DNA from: a virus
DNA: 64,000 bases
Reading direction: 5' to 3' (one strand)
IMG/VR virus record: IMGVR_UViG_3300044729_003129
Location: 109,761-173,760 of that record
Part shown: piece after piece, positions 51,841 through 59,486 of the stretch
Numbering within the stretch: the first letter of the stretch is position 1
How the letters are laid out: each line of letters opens with the position of its first letter
The notes under the pieces: generated by a model
The model's input: only the letters and a program-made list of their open reading frames with translations
The model's database searches: none
Told to the model about the DNA's origin: nothing
Position numbers and translations under genes: made by a program

Positions 51841-52443
51841 TGTTTTTATTACAATTTCTTGAAAAGCTTTTTGTTGTAATGGTAAGTTACGAATAAATGG
51901 CTTGTAGTTATTTATCTTTAGAGTCATGGCGGCGTAAAGCCCCATCGGGTCAGACACTCCTGCACCGATACGACATGAATAGTTGCATAAGACATCAAGT
52001 ATGCATAGCGTCTCTACAGAGACTCGACCACTCGCCGCAAAATCATAGAGTGGTATTTGCGAGCCGCGCGGTCGTAACAGTTCATCAAAGTTGTCAGTAA
52101 TCGACTTGCATGCAGTGAGCTCTTCTTTAAAGCTGTATTGCAGACGCTGTATTTTAGAAGTCCAAAGAGTGTATGCCTCTTCTGTCATATTTCCAATCCA
52201 TTCGTTTCCAGCAAGTAGATTGGCTAAAAAATATTCAATTACTGTTTTCTTTTTAATATAACGACGAGCCAATTTTTCAAAAAAATAACGATCCCGCCGA
52301 GACTGAAATGTACTCTCCTTTAAACGTGGTCCCTTAAAGTTAAATTTAAATGCATCATAGTTGCCTTCACTAAAATGCAATTTCATGGCCATATAAATTG
52401 ACCACGTCTCAAAACCAGAGACTCGTACGTCTTGAACTGTCAT
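51826..52443 (-). CDS. gp59: helicase loader gp59
   Basis: The 205-residue protein matches T4 gp59 (217) in the segment IYMAMKLHFSEGNYDAFKFN followed by RRDRYFFEKLARRY and ANLLAGNEWIGN, and in the helix-rich C-terminus (VSVETLCILDVLCNYSC, MTLKINNYKPFI). gp59 loads the replicative helicase on gp32-coated forks. It is coupled to gp33 upstream by ATGA and lies just before gp32, so three T4 replication/transcription genes cluster here. Its end overlaps the gp32 promoter. Confidence 0.88.
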   Translation of the reverse strand: MTVQDVRVSGFETWSIYMAMKLHFSEGNYDAFKFNFKGPRLKESTFQSRRDRYFFEKLARRYIKKKTVIEYFLANLLAGNEWIGNMTEEAYTLWTSKIQRLQYSFKEELTACKSITDNFDELLRPRGSQIPLYDFAASGRVSVETLCILDVLCNYSCRIGAGVSDPMGLYAAMTLKINNYKPFIRNLPLQQKAFQEIVIKTFTKP

Positions 52444-52676
52444 GCAAATAGTGATGCGCTCCTAGGCAATAAGTTATTGCGCTGTGCCTCAGCTTCAAGT
52501 TTTTCTTTTAGACTGCCGACAACAAGTTTTGAAATGTCGTCAGGATCTATTGTATGGTCATCGCAATAGTCAATGATTGCTTCAAGATATCCTATAGATT
52601 TGAGACGAACCCGGCGCTCAATTTCAAGAGCAAACTCCTGTTTTGTTAAAATTTTTATTGGTAATTCTTCAGACAT
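52440..52676 (-). CDS. gp33: late transcription coactivator gp33
   Basis: ATG 52676 is chosen: it follows the previous stop as TAA-T-ATG and gives 78 residues starting MSEELPIKILTKQEFALEIE. The core SIGYLEAIIDYCDDHTIDPD then KLVVGSLKEKLEAEAQRNNL matches T4 gp33 (M.YLEA...F.EE..I......K.I...I.EKI..EA...NLL). gp33 bridges the sliding clamp and RNA polymerase at late promoters. Its presence fits the many TATAAATA words in this window. The matching sigma factor gp55 is not here. Confidence 0.88.
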   Translation of the reverse strand: MSEELPIKILTKQEFALEIERRVRLKSIGYLEAIIDYCDDHTIDPDDISKLVVGSLKEKLEAEAQRNNLLPRSASLFA

Positions 52677-52677
52677 A

Positions 52678-53895
52678 TTATATTTTGTGTTCAACTACTT
52701 TTAAGATTATTGTTTGTTCATTTATACGGCCATTTGCTGGTTTTTTCTTAACTGTTAAGTTTACAAACAATTTGTCAAGTTGTTTTGGTGTAGAACTTAA
52801 AATGTTATTTAGAGTCTCTTTGGGTTTACGAAGAGTTGCAATAAAGCTGCTTGACATGTCATAGCCTTTTAATGAAGTTCCTTTTACTTCAAAGCCAGCC
52901 GCTCCAGATGCAACATAGACACTCAGCGCCCGCGTTTTTGTATTAAAGAGGTAGAGTCTCTGAGAAGTTGGAATGCGAGTCGGAGAAACAGAGTCTAGGC
53001 TCCAGTCTGATGAATGTTGTTGATACTTTAATTTTGAAACCTGTTTGCTAGCATCCTTAACCTTTTTCTTACGAGGCTTGCGAGTAGAATTTTTAATTTT
53101 TGCATGGTTACGAACGTCACCAATCATGCTTTCAAGCGACTTTACAATCTTACGAAGTTCTGCCTTTGGTAAGTGCGAATAACCTTCAACAAGCTGTTCA
53201 TCGAGACGTTGAAGAGCTCCATTATATTCTTCATAGTTTTTTTCTAACCAATCGAGTATAGTCTTACAGCCTTGTGCAGGAATCTTAGAGTCTCGTAAAG
53301 CGGCAGACATATTAAAAGAAGCATTTCCAGAACGAGTGGTTGCCCATTGATCGGCGCAATCCTCAAGTTGCACAACAATCTCCTTGTGCACTCTCTCGCG
53401 TATACGATCAAGTGGACTTGGAGTTGCAACTTTAACCTTTGTATCGTCATTATTATCTGACGATGAGTTTGCTCGTAAAAGTGTAATTGCTCGTTTTAAC
53501 TCATGATGCACAACTGATGCATCATCCTTTGGAACCGGCGGTTCATCGTGAAATGGTAGAGTTGCAAAATATTCTGTTGCTTGTGGGTGTATACTTGGCA
53601 TTCCGCGCGTCAAACACCTTACTAGTTTGCCAACTGTACTTGGTAAAACGTTTGGGTTTGCCTCTTTGATTGCAGAGACATCATCCTTGTTATACCCGTT
53701 GATCTTCATCCAATCAAGCACGAGTGGCTTCATCGCTGCAGTATCCAAGTAGTAATTATAAAACCCTAAAGCGCGGGCCCGTGTCTTATAAAACTTTTCA
53801 ATTGGCCAAGTTTCCCAACCATTCCATTCTGGCTCGTCGCCTGTCCACTTTGCGTCTGGCGCAATTACACGACCTGCTTTAAATGCATTACTCAT
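52678..53895 (-). CDS. conserved hypothetical protein
   Basis: Start ATG 53895 (MSNAFKAGRVIAPDAKWTGD) overlaps the previous stop as ATGAGTAA; a TTG further up is less likely. The 405-residue protein has a Trp-rich start (EPEWNGWETWPIEKFYKTRA), a central helical part with Lys/Arg-rich run (NSTRKPRKKKVKDASKQ) suggesting nucleic-acid contact, and a C-terminal beta domain (QRLYLFNTKTRALSVYVASG ... EQTIILKVVEHKI). It precedes gp33 in the same cluster as in marine T4-like phages. Function unknown. Confidence 0.75.
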   Translation of the reverse strand: MSNAFKAGRVIAPDAKWTGDEPEWNGWETWPIEKFYKTRARALGFYNYYLDTAAMKPLVLDWMKINGYNKDDVSAIKEANPNVLPSTVGKLVRCLTRGMPSIHPQATEYFATLPFHDEPPVPKDDASVVHHELKRAITLLRANSSSDNNDDTKVKVATPSPLDRIRERVHKEIVVQLEDCADQWATTRSGNASFNMSAALRDSKIPAQGCKTILDWLEKNYEEYNGALQRLDEQLVEGYSHLPKAELRKIVKSLESMIGDVRNHAKIKNSTRKPRKKKVKDASKQVSKLKYQQHSSDWSLDSVSPTRIPTSQRLYLFNTKTRALSVYVASGAAGFEVKGTSLKGYDMSSSFIATLRKPKETLNNILSSTPKQLDKLFVNLTVKKKPANGRINEQTIILKVVEHKI

Positions 53896-54157
53896 TTGTG
53901 TCAAAAATTGAAATTACGCTGTCAACATTAAAGCTGCGCCAGCCTTGTTTTTCAAGGTCATAGACCTTAACGAGATTATCATTTTCGGCGATAACTCGAG
54001 GAGACGAGCTTTTAACTTCAACTTGAGGCGTCAATGATTCAGCGAGCGTGCACTTCATGCCGCGAAGTGTGCCATCTTTTTTGGTAAAAGTGACGAGTGC
54101 GACTCCATCTTGAAGTCTTTGCAATATTGATGACTTATCTAAACTTATGCTTTTCAT
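53888..54157 (-). CDS. small SH3-like phage protein (DUF2693/WYL_2-like)
   Basis: Start ATG 54157 (MKSISLDKSSILQRLQDGVA) gives 89 residues. Upstream GTG is excluded because it lies inside the promoter -10 box. Pattern: VALVTFTKKDGTLRGMKCTL, then a linker, then DNLVKVYDLEKQGWRSFNVD. F.K.DGT.R.M.CTL with V.VYD....GWRSF....V is the signature of the DUF2693 Sm/SH3-like small proteins of T4-like phages. Role unknown. A consensus promoter places the transcription start at or beside the A of the ATG. Confidence 0.8.
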   Translation of the reverse strand: MKSISLDKSSILQRLQDGVALVTFTKKDGTLRGMKCTLAESLTPQVEVKSSSPRVIAENDNLVKVYDLEKQGWRSFNVDSVISIFDTNE

Positions 54158-54163
54158 ATAGTT

Positions 54164-54192
54164 ATTATACACTAATTTACTAGAAATGTAAA
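54164..54192 (-). promoter_or_regulatory. near-consensus sigma-70 promoter, leaderless start
   Basis: Minus strand TTTACA (54187-54192), exactly 17 bases, TATAAT (54164-54169), then six bases to the ATG at 54157. With normal geometry the first transcribed base is the A of the start codon. Confidence 0.8.
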
Positions 54193-54201
54193 TAAGAAAC
54201 T

Positions 54202-54597
54202 TTAGTATGTTTTAACACGATGGTTATCTACTTGCATTTCAAGTTCACGAATTTTACAAAGAGCGTCTTCATGCGACTTTTTTAAATTATCGAGTTCTGA
54301 TTTGTTGTGAACATTTATAATCCAGAGAAGATCTTCTGGAGTTTTGATAGATTTCAAATCACCATCGTAACCTGCATCATAACCTTTAGATCCATATTCA
54401 TTCTCTAAAATATGCCACATGATCCATCCTTCTGGATCAAAGAAGCTAATGACTGTCTCTATTGAGGACCAGATAGCATTTTGCAGTCGTCCTTCGATTT
54501 CAAGGCACCCCGCCGCTCTTGCCGCATCGCATGCATCGCTAAGTTCTTTATACTCTTCTAGGAGCTTTGTTAGTTGTTCGAGTGTTAGTGTATACAT
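54202..54597 (-). CDS. hypothetical coiled-coil protein
   Basis: This 131-residue acidic protein has helical ends (LTLEQLTKLLEEYKELSDAC and NKSELDNLKKSHEDALCKIR) flanking a Trp-rich middle (FFDPEGWIMWHILENEYGSK). It follows thyX with four bases between stop and ATG (TAACATTATG). No domain recognised. Coiled-coil ends suggest a dimer. Confidence 0.65.
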   Translation of the reverse strand: MYTLTLEQLTKLLEEYKELSDACDAARAAGCLEIEGRLQNAIWSSIETVISFFDPEGWIMWHILENEYGSKGYDAGYDGDLKSIKTPEDLLWIINVHNKSELDNLKKSHEDALCKIRELEMQVDNHRVKTY

Positions 54598-54601
54598 AAT
54601 G

Positions 54602-55252
54602 TTAAATATTCCATGCTGCTAATGTGTGTTTAAATGGCTCTCCTTCAATTTCTGATACAAGACGGAGCATCTCAGCTGAGATCTCGCGTATCTCTAGCTG
54701 TGCATGCTCAGAGTTGCGTAGCTTCAAAAAGTTTGCAAAGCTACGCATATTAAATTGAACATCAGCCTGTATTTGAGAGTTGTAAGTCTTAAAGAAACGT
54801 GCGCTTTCCTTCGCGCGTTTACGACCAAGTACGGGTTCTAAATCTTTTAAGGCGGAATGATACATTTTATTGCCTAACTGAGTGTACCATTCTAAAGCTT
54901 CGTCCCAATTCTCAAAATTACCAAATTTTTCAACACATTTAATACCTTGCCAATCTTTAGGTAGATAATACTTGTCGTCGTTTAGTTCTTTATATCGGGC
55001 TGATTCAGCATTAATGCTAGCAATACGATGCTTGAGCAGATGAATATGAGAGGCAATGTCAGTATCAACAAGAAAATGCACGCTGCCTTTTTCAAACGGT
55101 GTTTCGTGACCATTAGACCACAACATGTTGATGAGTCCAGGAATGCGCGATTTCTTTTCATCAGTTAATTCTCGTGATGTGCTTGTCCATGCACTACAAG
55201 CGATAGTTTCATCACACCCATAATGCCCAATTAGTTCTACTTTATTTATCAT
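54602..55252 (-). CDS. thyX: flavin-dependent thymidylate synthase
   Basis: ATG 55252 is chosen because it follows the previous stop by 5 bases; the protein then begins MINKVELIGHYGCDETIACS (216 residues). The ThyX motif is KHRIASINAESARY at residues 74-87, with Lys in place of the usual first Arg of RHR..S.NE.S.RY. FGNFENWDEALEW and QIQADVQFNMRSFANFLKLR are also ThyX-like. The enzyme makes dTMP from dUMP with FAD, NADPH and methylene-tetrahydrofolate, and serves phage DNA synthesis. Confidence 0.92.
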   Translation of the reverse strand: MINKVELIGHYGCDETIACSAWTSTSRELTDEKKSRIPGLINMLWSNGHETPFEKGSVHFLVDTDIASHIHLLKHRIASINAESARYKELNDDKYYLPKDWQGIKCVEKFGNFENWDEALEWYTQLGNKMYHSALKDLEPVLGRKRAKESARFFKTYNSQIQADVQFNMRSFANFLKLRNSEHAQLEIREISAEMLRLVSEIEGEPFKHTLAAWNI

Positions 55253-55257
55253 AAATT

Positions 55258-55737
55258 TTACCAAGAAGATTGATAGAAGAGGCGTTCGTTGTTCCAATCT
55301 GTATAGTCAATCAAACCCGAAATTGTTTGAATACTGCTCTCTACTTTATCCCAATAGTAGTCGTCTACTTCAGTCGACCCCCAAAAGAATCCTTGTGTAG
55401 GAGGCAGCTTACTAGGATTCTTAAGATGGTAAACATCCTCAAGAATCTCTAACAGTTCAAAAAGAATATCTTTATCTAGTTCATAAAGATCGCATTTATC
55501 AATACCTAGCTGAACAGTTGTAACGAACCACTGATGCAGTGCATTAAACTTACGCCAGTATGCAACCTCTTGGAAGATTGTGTAATGATCAGGACACGTG
55601 TCCTCATACGGGCGCTGCAATGGCTCAAACTCCACAACTTCTGGCTGTCCAGGTTTCGGATTGCGATCAAGATCGCTCAGCTCTTTGATAGAGTGAGCAG
55701 TCTTCTTAACTTTAAATATATACATGTCAAGTCCCAT
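55258..55737 (-). CDS. conserved phage protein MGLDMY family
   Basis: The 159-residue protein begins MGLDMYIFKVKKTAHSIKEL and carries VAYWRKFNALHQWFVTTVQL, CDLYELDKDILFELLEILED and LPPTQGFFWGSTEVDDYYWD. Proteins with MGLDMY at the start, YWRK.NA.H.WFV in the middle and GFF.GS...D..Y near the end are common in many tailed phages and some bacteria. Function is unknown. It is upstream of thyX and probably in the same operon. Confidence 0.8.
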   Translation of the reverse strand: MGLDMYIFKVKKTAHSIKELSDLDRNPKPGQPEVVEFEPLQRPYEDTCPDHYTIFQEVAYWRKFNALHQWFVTTVQLGIDKCDLYELDKDILFELLEILEDVYHLKNPSKLPPTQGFFWGSTEVDDYYWDKVESSIQTISGLIDYTDWNNERLFYQSSW

Positions 55738-55758
55738 ACCTTATTATATTAGAGTTTT

Positions 55759-55971
55759 TTAATCCCAGAGTATCTTCTCAGTAAATTCAAATGTCTTTAC
55801 TACACGTGTACTCCTTGGATGTCGTCTGTTAATTTCTTTCTCTGCGTCTTCAGCGCTATGATACAGACCACAAGTTTTCAACCAAAAGCATAAAACCTTT
55901 GATTCAATCTTGTAGTATTTGTCGTCTGTGAGGGGATTTTTCTCTTCTATGATTCGATAGTGTGAAGTCAT
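55759..55971 (-). CDS. small hypothetical protein, paralog A
   Basis: This 70-residue protein (MTSHYRIIEEKNPLTDDKYY) shares with 56094-56294 the order YRI.E, YY.I..K.L.FW, Y..AE.AE and RVVKTF....E, so the two are paralogs separated by one tiny gene. Likely a compact alpha/beta domain. Related short proteins (Y.I...... YY.V....F.W) occur in T4-like phages with unknown function. Confidence 0.7.
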   Translation of the reverse strand: MTSHYRIIEEKNPLTDDKYYKIESKVLCFWLKTCGLYHSAEDAEKEINRRHPRSTRVVKTFEFTEKILWD

Positions 55972-55999
55972 ATTCTTATTATTATTCTATTATTATTCC

Positions 56000-56101
56000 T
56001 TAATACCAAAGATCATCATCACTAGCTTTATAAATGATATAGCATACAGCGAACAGAGCTAACGAGCCCGCGATGATAATTGTTAGCCACATATCACTCA
56101 T
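56000..56101 (-). CDS. 33-residue single-pass membrane protein
   Basis: ATG 56101 to TAA 56000 encodes MSDMWLTIIIAGSLALFAVC then YIIYKASDDDLWY. Residues 5-24 are a clear membrane helix with a short polar tail. Its start overlaps the stop of the previous gene in the form ATGAGTGA, the same 8-base junction type seen before 53895, so it is translationally coupled. Too short for standard gene finders. Possible roles for such peptides are envelope modulation or superinfection exclusion; nothing specific can be said. Confidence 0.65.
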   Translation of the reverse strand: MSDMWLTIIIAGSLALFAVCYIIYKASDDDLWY

Positions 56102-56294
56102 AAGAAAATGTTTTTACTACTCTGTTTGGATTTTTCATCAGTTTCATAACCATATCTTCTGCTGCTTCCGCTGTCGCCCAAATTCCATAATGATACTCTG
56201 TGACCCAAAACCAAAGAAACTTTACTTGAATTGCATAGTATATTCTAGCAGTTGGAATAGCTATGCGTTCTACAATTCTATATTGTTTACTCAT
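56094..56294 (-). CDS. small hypothetical protein, paralog B
   Basis: ATG 56294 (MSKQYRIVERIAIPTARIYY) is chosen since it follows the previous stop; 66 residues. It shares YRI.E, YY.I..K.LWFW, AEAAED and RVVKTF..E with 55759-55971. The 33-residue membrane gene is coupled to its end. Function unknown. Confidence 0.7.
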   Translation of the reverse strand: MSKQYRIVERIAIPTARIYYAIQVKFLWFWVTEYHYGIWATAEAAEDMVMKLMKNPNRVVKTFSYE

Positions 56295-56298
56295 AATT

Positions 56299-56673
56299 TT
56301 ATTCTTCATCACCGCAAGCTTCTCTCAACTTTCTCGCTGCAAGTTCATACACCTCAAAAAAATCATCACGATCTTGCTTAGAGAGATTGAGCACTCGTTC
56401 GCCTACGCTCTTTAGATCAGTGCAAAGTTCATCTGGATCATATTTAATGTAGGCAATAACCATATTCATCTCTTGTAGATCAAACACTGACTTGCTTATA
56501 GTGCAGTTGTCTTTTCTAAGACATGTATTGGTATCATCATATTCCCATCCATCTGCAAGATAGTCATATAACTTGCCATAATACTGACAAGGATAGTATT
56601 GCACGATGCTGAGTGTACGATGCGCATTCTCCGATGCTGATCGCGCTCCAATATTGTTGATTCTAATCTTCAT
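56299..56673 (-). CDS. hypothetical protein
   Basis: Start ATG 56673 (MKIRINNIGARSASENAHRT) lies within the last codons of the preceding gene (11-base overlap); 124 residues. The protein has mixed beta/alpha character with YPCQYYGKLYDYLADGWEYD and a C-terminal acidic helix DRDDFFEVYELAARKLREAC. Three cysteines, no known motif. Part of a chain of small coupled early genes. Confidence 0.6.
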   Translation of the reverse strand: MKIRINNIGARSASENAHRTLSIVQYYPCQYYGKLYDYLADGWEYDDTNTCLRKDNCTISKSVFDLQEMNMVIAYIKYDPDELCTDLKSVGERVLNLSKQDRDDFFEVYELAARKLREACGDEE

Positions 56674-56980
56674 AGTTCTGTTCAGGTATATTATTATCAA
56701 AGAGGTCCTTCCAATCTTCTACTGCTTTCTTCTCCAGCGAAAAGCCGTCTTCATCCATAAAGGAAGAAAAACTATCCGTAAAGTATGCAAGTGCTCGATA
56801 GAGTGCATGTCCTCTTTCAACGAGCTTTATATTGAGTTCCCCTACAGGCTCACACGCGTAACACGCTCCTTGAAAGCCATTGCGAAGTTTATAGTTTTCT
56901 TCCTTGAGAGAATCAATCTCTTGTTGTAATTCAGAGAATCTGCAGTCAAGCACTTCGCGCAATGAGTCTAGTCTGTTCAT
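56663..56980 (-). CDS. hypothetical coiled-coil protein
   Basis: ATG 56980 is chosen from the TAA-T-ATG junction with the previous small gene; it gives 105 residues (MNRLDSLREVLDCRFSELQQ). The N-terminal 38 residues are a coiled coil (FSELQQEIDSLKEENYKLRN), followed by a C..C pair (GACYACEPVGELN) and a helical domain with FTDSFSSFMDEDGFSLEKKA. Function unknown. Confidence 0.65.
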   Translation of the reverse strand: MNRLDSLREVLDCRFSELQQEIDSLKEENYKLRNGFQGACYACEPVGELNIKLVERGHALYRALAYFTDSFSSFMDEDGFSLEKKAVEDWKDLFDNNIPEQNYED

Positions 56981-56981
56981 A

Positions 56982-57155
56982 TTATGCTCCGGGTTTTGAT
57001 CCAATTACAATTTGTGATTCAAAAGATTCATCACAAAATTCAAAACTCATCACATCTCCAAATGGTCCTTCTTCGATGTTAGAAAATTCTATCTCATCGG
57101 TTGAAATCCAACCCCATTGTCCAGCGCAAACCCAAGTTTTTTGTTTCATATTCAT
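56982..57155 (-). CDS. 57-residue hypothetical protein
   Basis: ATG 57155 directly follows the stop of the previous gene (TAA-ATG) and the frame ends at TAA 56982-56984, one base before the next ATG. It reads MNMKQKTWVCAGQWGWISTD, then EIEFSNIEEGPFGDVMSFEF and CDESFESQIVIGSKPGA. Trp-rich start and acidic middle. The perfect junctions on both sides make it a convincing gene despite its size. A second ATG two codons in could also serve. No family recognised. Confidence 0.7.
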   Translation of the reverse strand: MNMKQKTWVCAGQWGWISTDEIEFSNIEEGPFGDVMSFEFCDESFESQIVIGSKPGA

Positions 57156-57485
57156 TTATTCGATGACATCATTTACAGTTTCAACCTTTTCCCATCCAAC
57201 CATCTTGCACTTATAGAGGGTGCCATTGATGCCAACTACGTCTCCGCGAGAGAGCGCATACAGTTTTGCATCAGCGAATGTCTGACGCACAAACATCTGC
57301 TCAGCGTCAAGAAAACTTTCTGGGGCATTGGTCGCTTCGAACAGCCATTCCAGCATGTCATCGGCTCGCATGCAGCGAAATGTGATGTGTCGTTGGCGAT
57401 CGTCAGCGTCATCGACAAATCGGTTATTGAGGCTACGATAGAGTGAAACTGTGGCTACGGCAGAGGTAATATCAGTGGTGGTCAT
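57156..57485 (-). CDS. early hypothetical protein behind repeated promoter, copy 1
   Basis: ATG 57485 (MTTTDITSAVATVSLYRSLN) is the true start; an upstream in-frame ATG lies in the promoter itself, before the transcription start. 109 residues. The C-terminal half DVVGINGTLYKCKMVGWEKV resembles a small SH3-like barrel. It shares the promoter and the first codons (ATGACCAC) with 58977-59468, so the regulatory unit was duplicated. Function unknown. Confidence 0.7.
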   Translation of the reverse strand: MTTTDITSAVATVSLYRSLNNRFVDDADDRQRHITFRCMRADDMLEWLFEATNAPESFLDAEQMFVRQTFADAKLYALSRGDVVGINGTLYKCKMVGWEKVETVNDVIE

Positions 57486-57503
57486 ATTGTTGCTTACAGG
57501 ATT

Positions 57504-57536
57504 ATTATACACTAAAACCCGCAAAAAGTACACAAC
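57504..57536 (-). promoter_or_regulatory. early promoter module, copy 1
   Basis: Minus strand GTTGTGTAC (57528-57536), 18 bases, TATAAT (57504-57509), then a conserved leader GTAAGCAACAAT directly before ATG. The same three elements occur at 59487-59519 and 61985-62017. Confidence 0.75.
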
Positions 57537-57561
57537 TTTTTTCAAAAAAGTGAAAAAAGTT
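57534..57561. promoter_or_regulatory. operator-like inverted repeat, copy 1
   Basis: AACTTTTTTCA (57534-57544), six-base spacer, TGAAAAAAGTT (57551-57561): a perfect 11-bp inverted repeat that overlaps the upstream promoter box. A second perfect stem AAAAAAGTGAA / TTCACTTTTTT (57544-57554 and 57560-57570) overlaps it and could act as terminator of the ligase gene. Confidence 0.6.
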
Positions 57562-57589
57562 CACTTTTTTCGACCTCCAGGGTCACATT

Positions 57590-58702
57590 TTAGTCAATTC
57601 CGGGTCCAGGTCTCAGTCTGGTGACGTATGGAAAGCGTGGAATGCCATCTGGAGTCAGGTTGAAATAGGTGCATGTAGCATATGTTCCACGAAGAGACTC
57701 AGCATCCTTTAAGAGCTCTTTCAAAAATGAGTGTGTACCTTTAATGTTGCTTCGAAAGGTTTTTCCATCTGGTCTTTGCAAGACCGCATAACCAGCCATG
57801 CCGCTCTTGTTGCCATTGCCTTCGCAAATTTCAACAATGAGATATTCGCCATCCTGAAACTCTTTGCGCTTGAGCAGCGAGTCACTACGCTTACACTCGT
57901 ATGGCGCGTCAACTCGTACCATCTGACCTTCATAGCCATCTTGCAAATAATTTTCATATGTCGCATCAAGGGAAATCTCGTCACATACCATAGTGGTAGG
58001 TACATCCACAATAATGTTTGGATTTAACTTGAATGCGTTTGCATAGTAAGCAGCCTGAGAAAAACGTGCCGAAAACTTTTTACTTGGGTCAACAGTATCA
58101 TACCACCAAAATTGGATCTTATTGGCACACTCCTGTAGGTCTGCAGCGGATGGTTTGGTTTTTTTCACAAGACTACAAATACTATTAAAGTCATCCTTAT
58201 ATTTGTGAGTATAAAGCTCGCCATCAAGCACAAGATCTGGATGTGCCTTAAAAAGAGGAGCCAACTCCTGCAAGATATGCGGAATTGTGACCCAGGCCTT
58301 GCCATTTCGCGTAGTTGCCCCCTTTGCTGTGATGACTGCTCGTAAACCATCAAGCTTTGGTTGACTATAGACTGGATAGACGACACGACTTTTGCGATCT
58401 TCCCATTTTTTAGCAAGCATTGGCTCAATATAGAGACTGCGATCAATGTCAGCAATTGACTCAAAACAACCACTTTCCTTTTTCTTTTTCCAGAGTGCTT
58501 GTGCCTCGAAAAGTGCTTGAGCTGAAATGTCGCGCTCATTTGCTCGGCCGACATTAGTGGCTTCACATGTGGTCCACAACGTGGTCACAATCTTGCCTCC
58601 GACCTTGCCATGATGGGTACGACACCGTCCATCTTCGATTTCAATCGTCCATTCTTGAATGCTCCCAGTCGATGTACGACTGTATAGTGTAGGTAATTTC
58701 AT
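57590..58702 (-). CDS. ATP-dependent DNA ligase
   Basis: The 370-residue protein has the nucleotidyltransferase motifs in order: motif I KLDG with Lys116 (PVYSQPKLDGLRAV), motif III LVLDGELY at 157-164, motif IV DGYEGQMVR at 255-263 and motif V SLLKRK at 275-280, then a C-terminal OB-like part (DGEYLIVEICEGNGNKSGMA). The first 60 residues (LYSRTSTGSIQEWTIEIEDG, THHGKVGGKIVT) resemble a WGR-type nucleic-acid domain, an unusual N-terminal addition. It seals nicks in phage DNA. The N-terminal domain and size differ from T4 gp30 (487). Confidence 0.92.
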   Translation of the reverse strand: MKLPTLYSRTSTGSIQEWTIEIEDGRCRTHHGKVGGKIVTTLWTTCEATNVGRANERDISAQALFEAQALWKKKKESGCFESIADIDRSLYIEPMLAKKWEDRKSRVVYPVYSQPKLDGLRAVITAKGATTRNGKAWVTIPHILQELAPLFKAHPDLVLDGELYTHKYKDDFNSICSLVKKTKPSAADLQECANKIQFWWYDTVDPSKKFSARFSQAAYYANAFKLNPNIIVDVPTTMVCDEISLDATYENYLQDGYEGQMVRVDAPYECKRSDSLLKRKEFQDGEYLIVEICEGNGNKSGMAGYAVLQRPDGKTFRSNIKGTHSFLKELLKDAESLRGTYATCTYFNLTPDGIPRFPYVTRLRPGPGID

Positions 58703-58720
58703 ACGATATAAAGTTGAAGT

Positions 58721-58957
58721 TTAGCGCATGCCACGAACATAGTCCTTTTCGCGGAGTTTGTGATAGGTACGTTCAAGAGTCTTCATTCCAGTATGGGTAC
58801 ATACAATCCAACCGTCTGGTTGACGAGTAAACGTCCATGCTGCTCCAATGCCAAATCGTCCTCGTTTTGTATAGATACCAAGGGCTTCGGCTGGGGTGCG
58901 AGCAAGTACTGTTGCTTCTCCACCAGTTTTTGTCTTTACAATGTATTCTTTGTCCAT
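58721..58957 (-). CDS. small hypothetical protein
   Basis: ATG 58957 (MDKEYIVKTKTGGEATVLAR) is chosen because earlier in-frame starts overlap the previous gene; 78 residues. It reads as an alpha/beta unit (GEATVLARTPAEALGIYTKR), then a Trp-rich beta part and a basic C-terminus (YHKLREKDYVRGMR). The leader AACACACAAAAAT resembles that of phoH. It precedes the ligase gene. Function unknown. Confidence 0.65.
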   Translation of the reverse strand: MDKEYIVKTKTGGEATVLARTPAEALGIYTKRGRFGIGAAWTFTRQPDGWIVCTHTGMKTLERTYHKLREKDYVRGMR

Positions 58958-58976
58958 ATTTTTGTGTGTTGAGAGA

Positions 58977-59468
58977 TTAGAGAGCATAGACTCGGCTGTG
59001 TTTGCTTTTACAAATGACCTCGCCTGCAAATTGACCTTCTAGGTAACGGGCTCGTAGTGTGCCAGCATCGGTGTCTTGGACTCGCTGCATAAGTAGAGCG
59101 CCTTCATAGTTAGAACTTTTGAATAGTCCACCAACTGGAATCGCGCTCAAAAACCAACGTAACTTTCGTGGCGTCGCCTTGGTTGGTTTGAAGAGGTGAT
59201 GAAAGCGAACCGAAGTGGGGGACCAGCCAGAATGTTTGAGAACTTCAAGCACAATGAGTGGTTCGTACCATTGCTCTTGAATTATATCAGTGACACGATA
59301 GAGTGTGATGTCATCTGCAACGTTGCTGTCTTTGATGATGTCTCCAATGCGAACGTCTTGCTCAGAGATATGAGCTTCATAATCGGCGAGGGCAAGTTCT
59401 GCAGCCTCTGCTAATGTGGCGGAGTATTCTTCGGGACTGACTTCTGAGGCGTAGTAGGTGGTGGTCAT
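58977..59468 (-). CDS. early hypothetical protein behind repeated promoter, copy 2
   Basis: ATG 59468 (MTTTYYASEVSPEEYSATLA) is the start; the in-frame sequence upstream is the promoter. 163 residues: an N-terminal helix (SATLAEAAELALADYEAHIS), a beta region (VRIGDIIKDSNVADDITLYR), then VRFHHLFKPTKATPRKLRWF and a C-terminal beta segment. No known motif. It heads a small operon with 58721-58957 and probably the ligase. Confidence 0.7.
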   Translation of the reverse strand: MTTTYYASEVSPEEYSATLAEAAELALADYEAHISEQDVRIGDIIKDSNVADDITLYRVTDIIQEQWYEPLIVLEVLKHSGWSPTSVRFHHLFKPTKATPRKLRWFLSAIPVGGLFKSSNYEGALLMQRVQDTDAGTLRARYLEGQFAGEVICKSKHSRVYAL

Positions 59469-59486
59469 ATTGTTGCTTACATGGTC

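Noticed and set aside
57486-57545. N-terminal extension MKKVVYF... of the early proteins at 57156 and 58977
   Set aside because: These codons are the promoter and operator sequence. The similar extension in both reflects the repeated promoter, and the transcript starts downstream of it.
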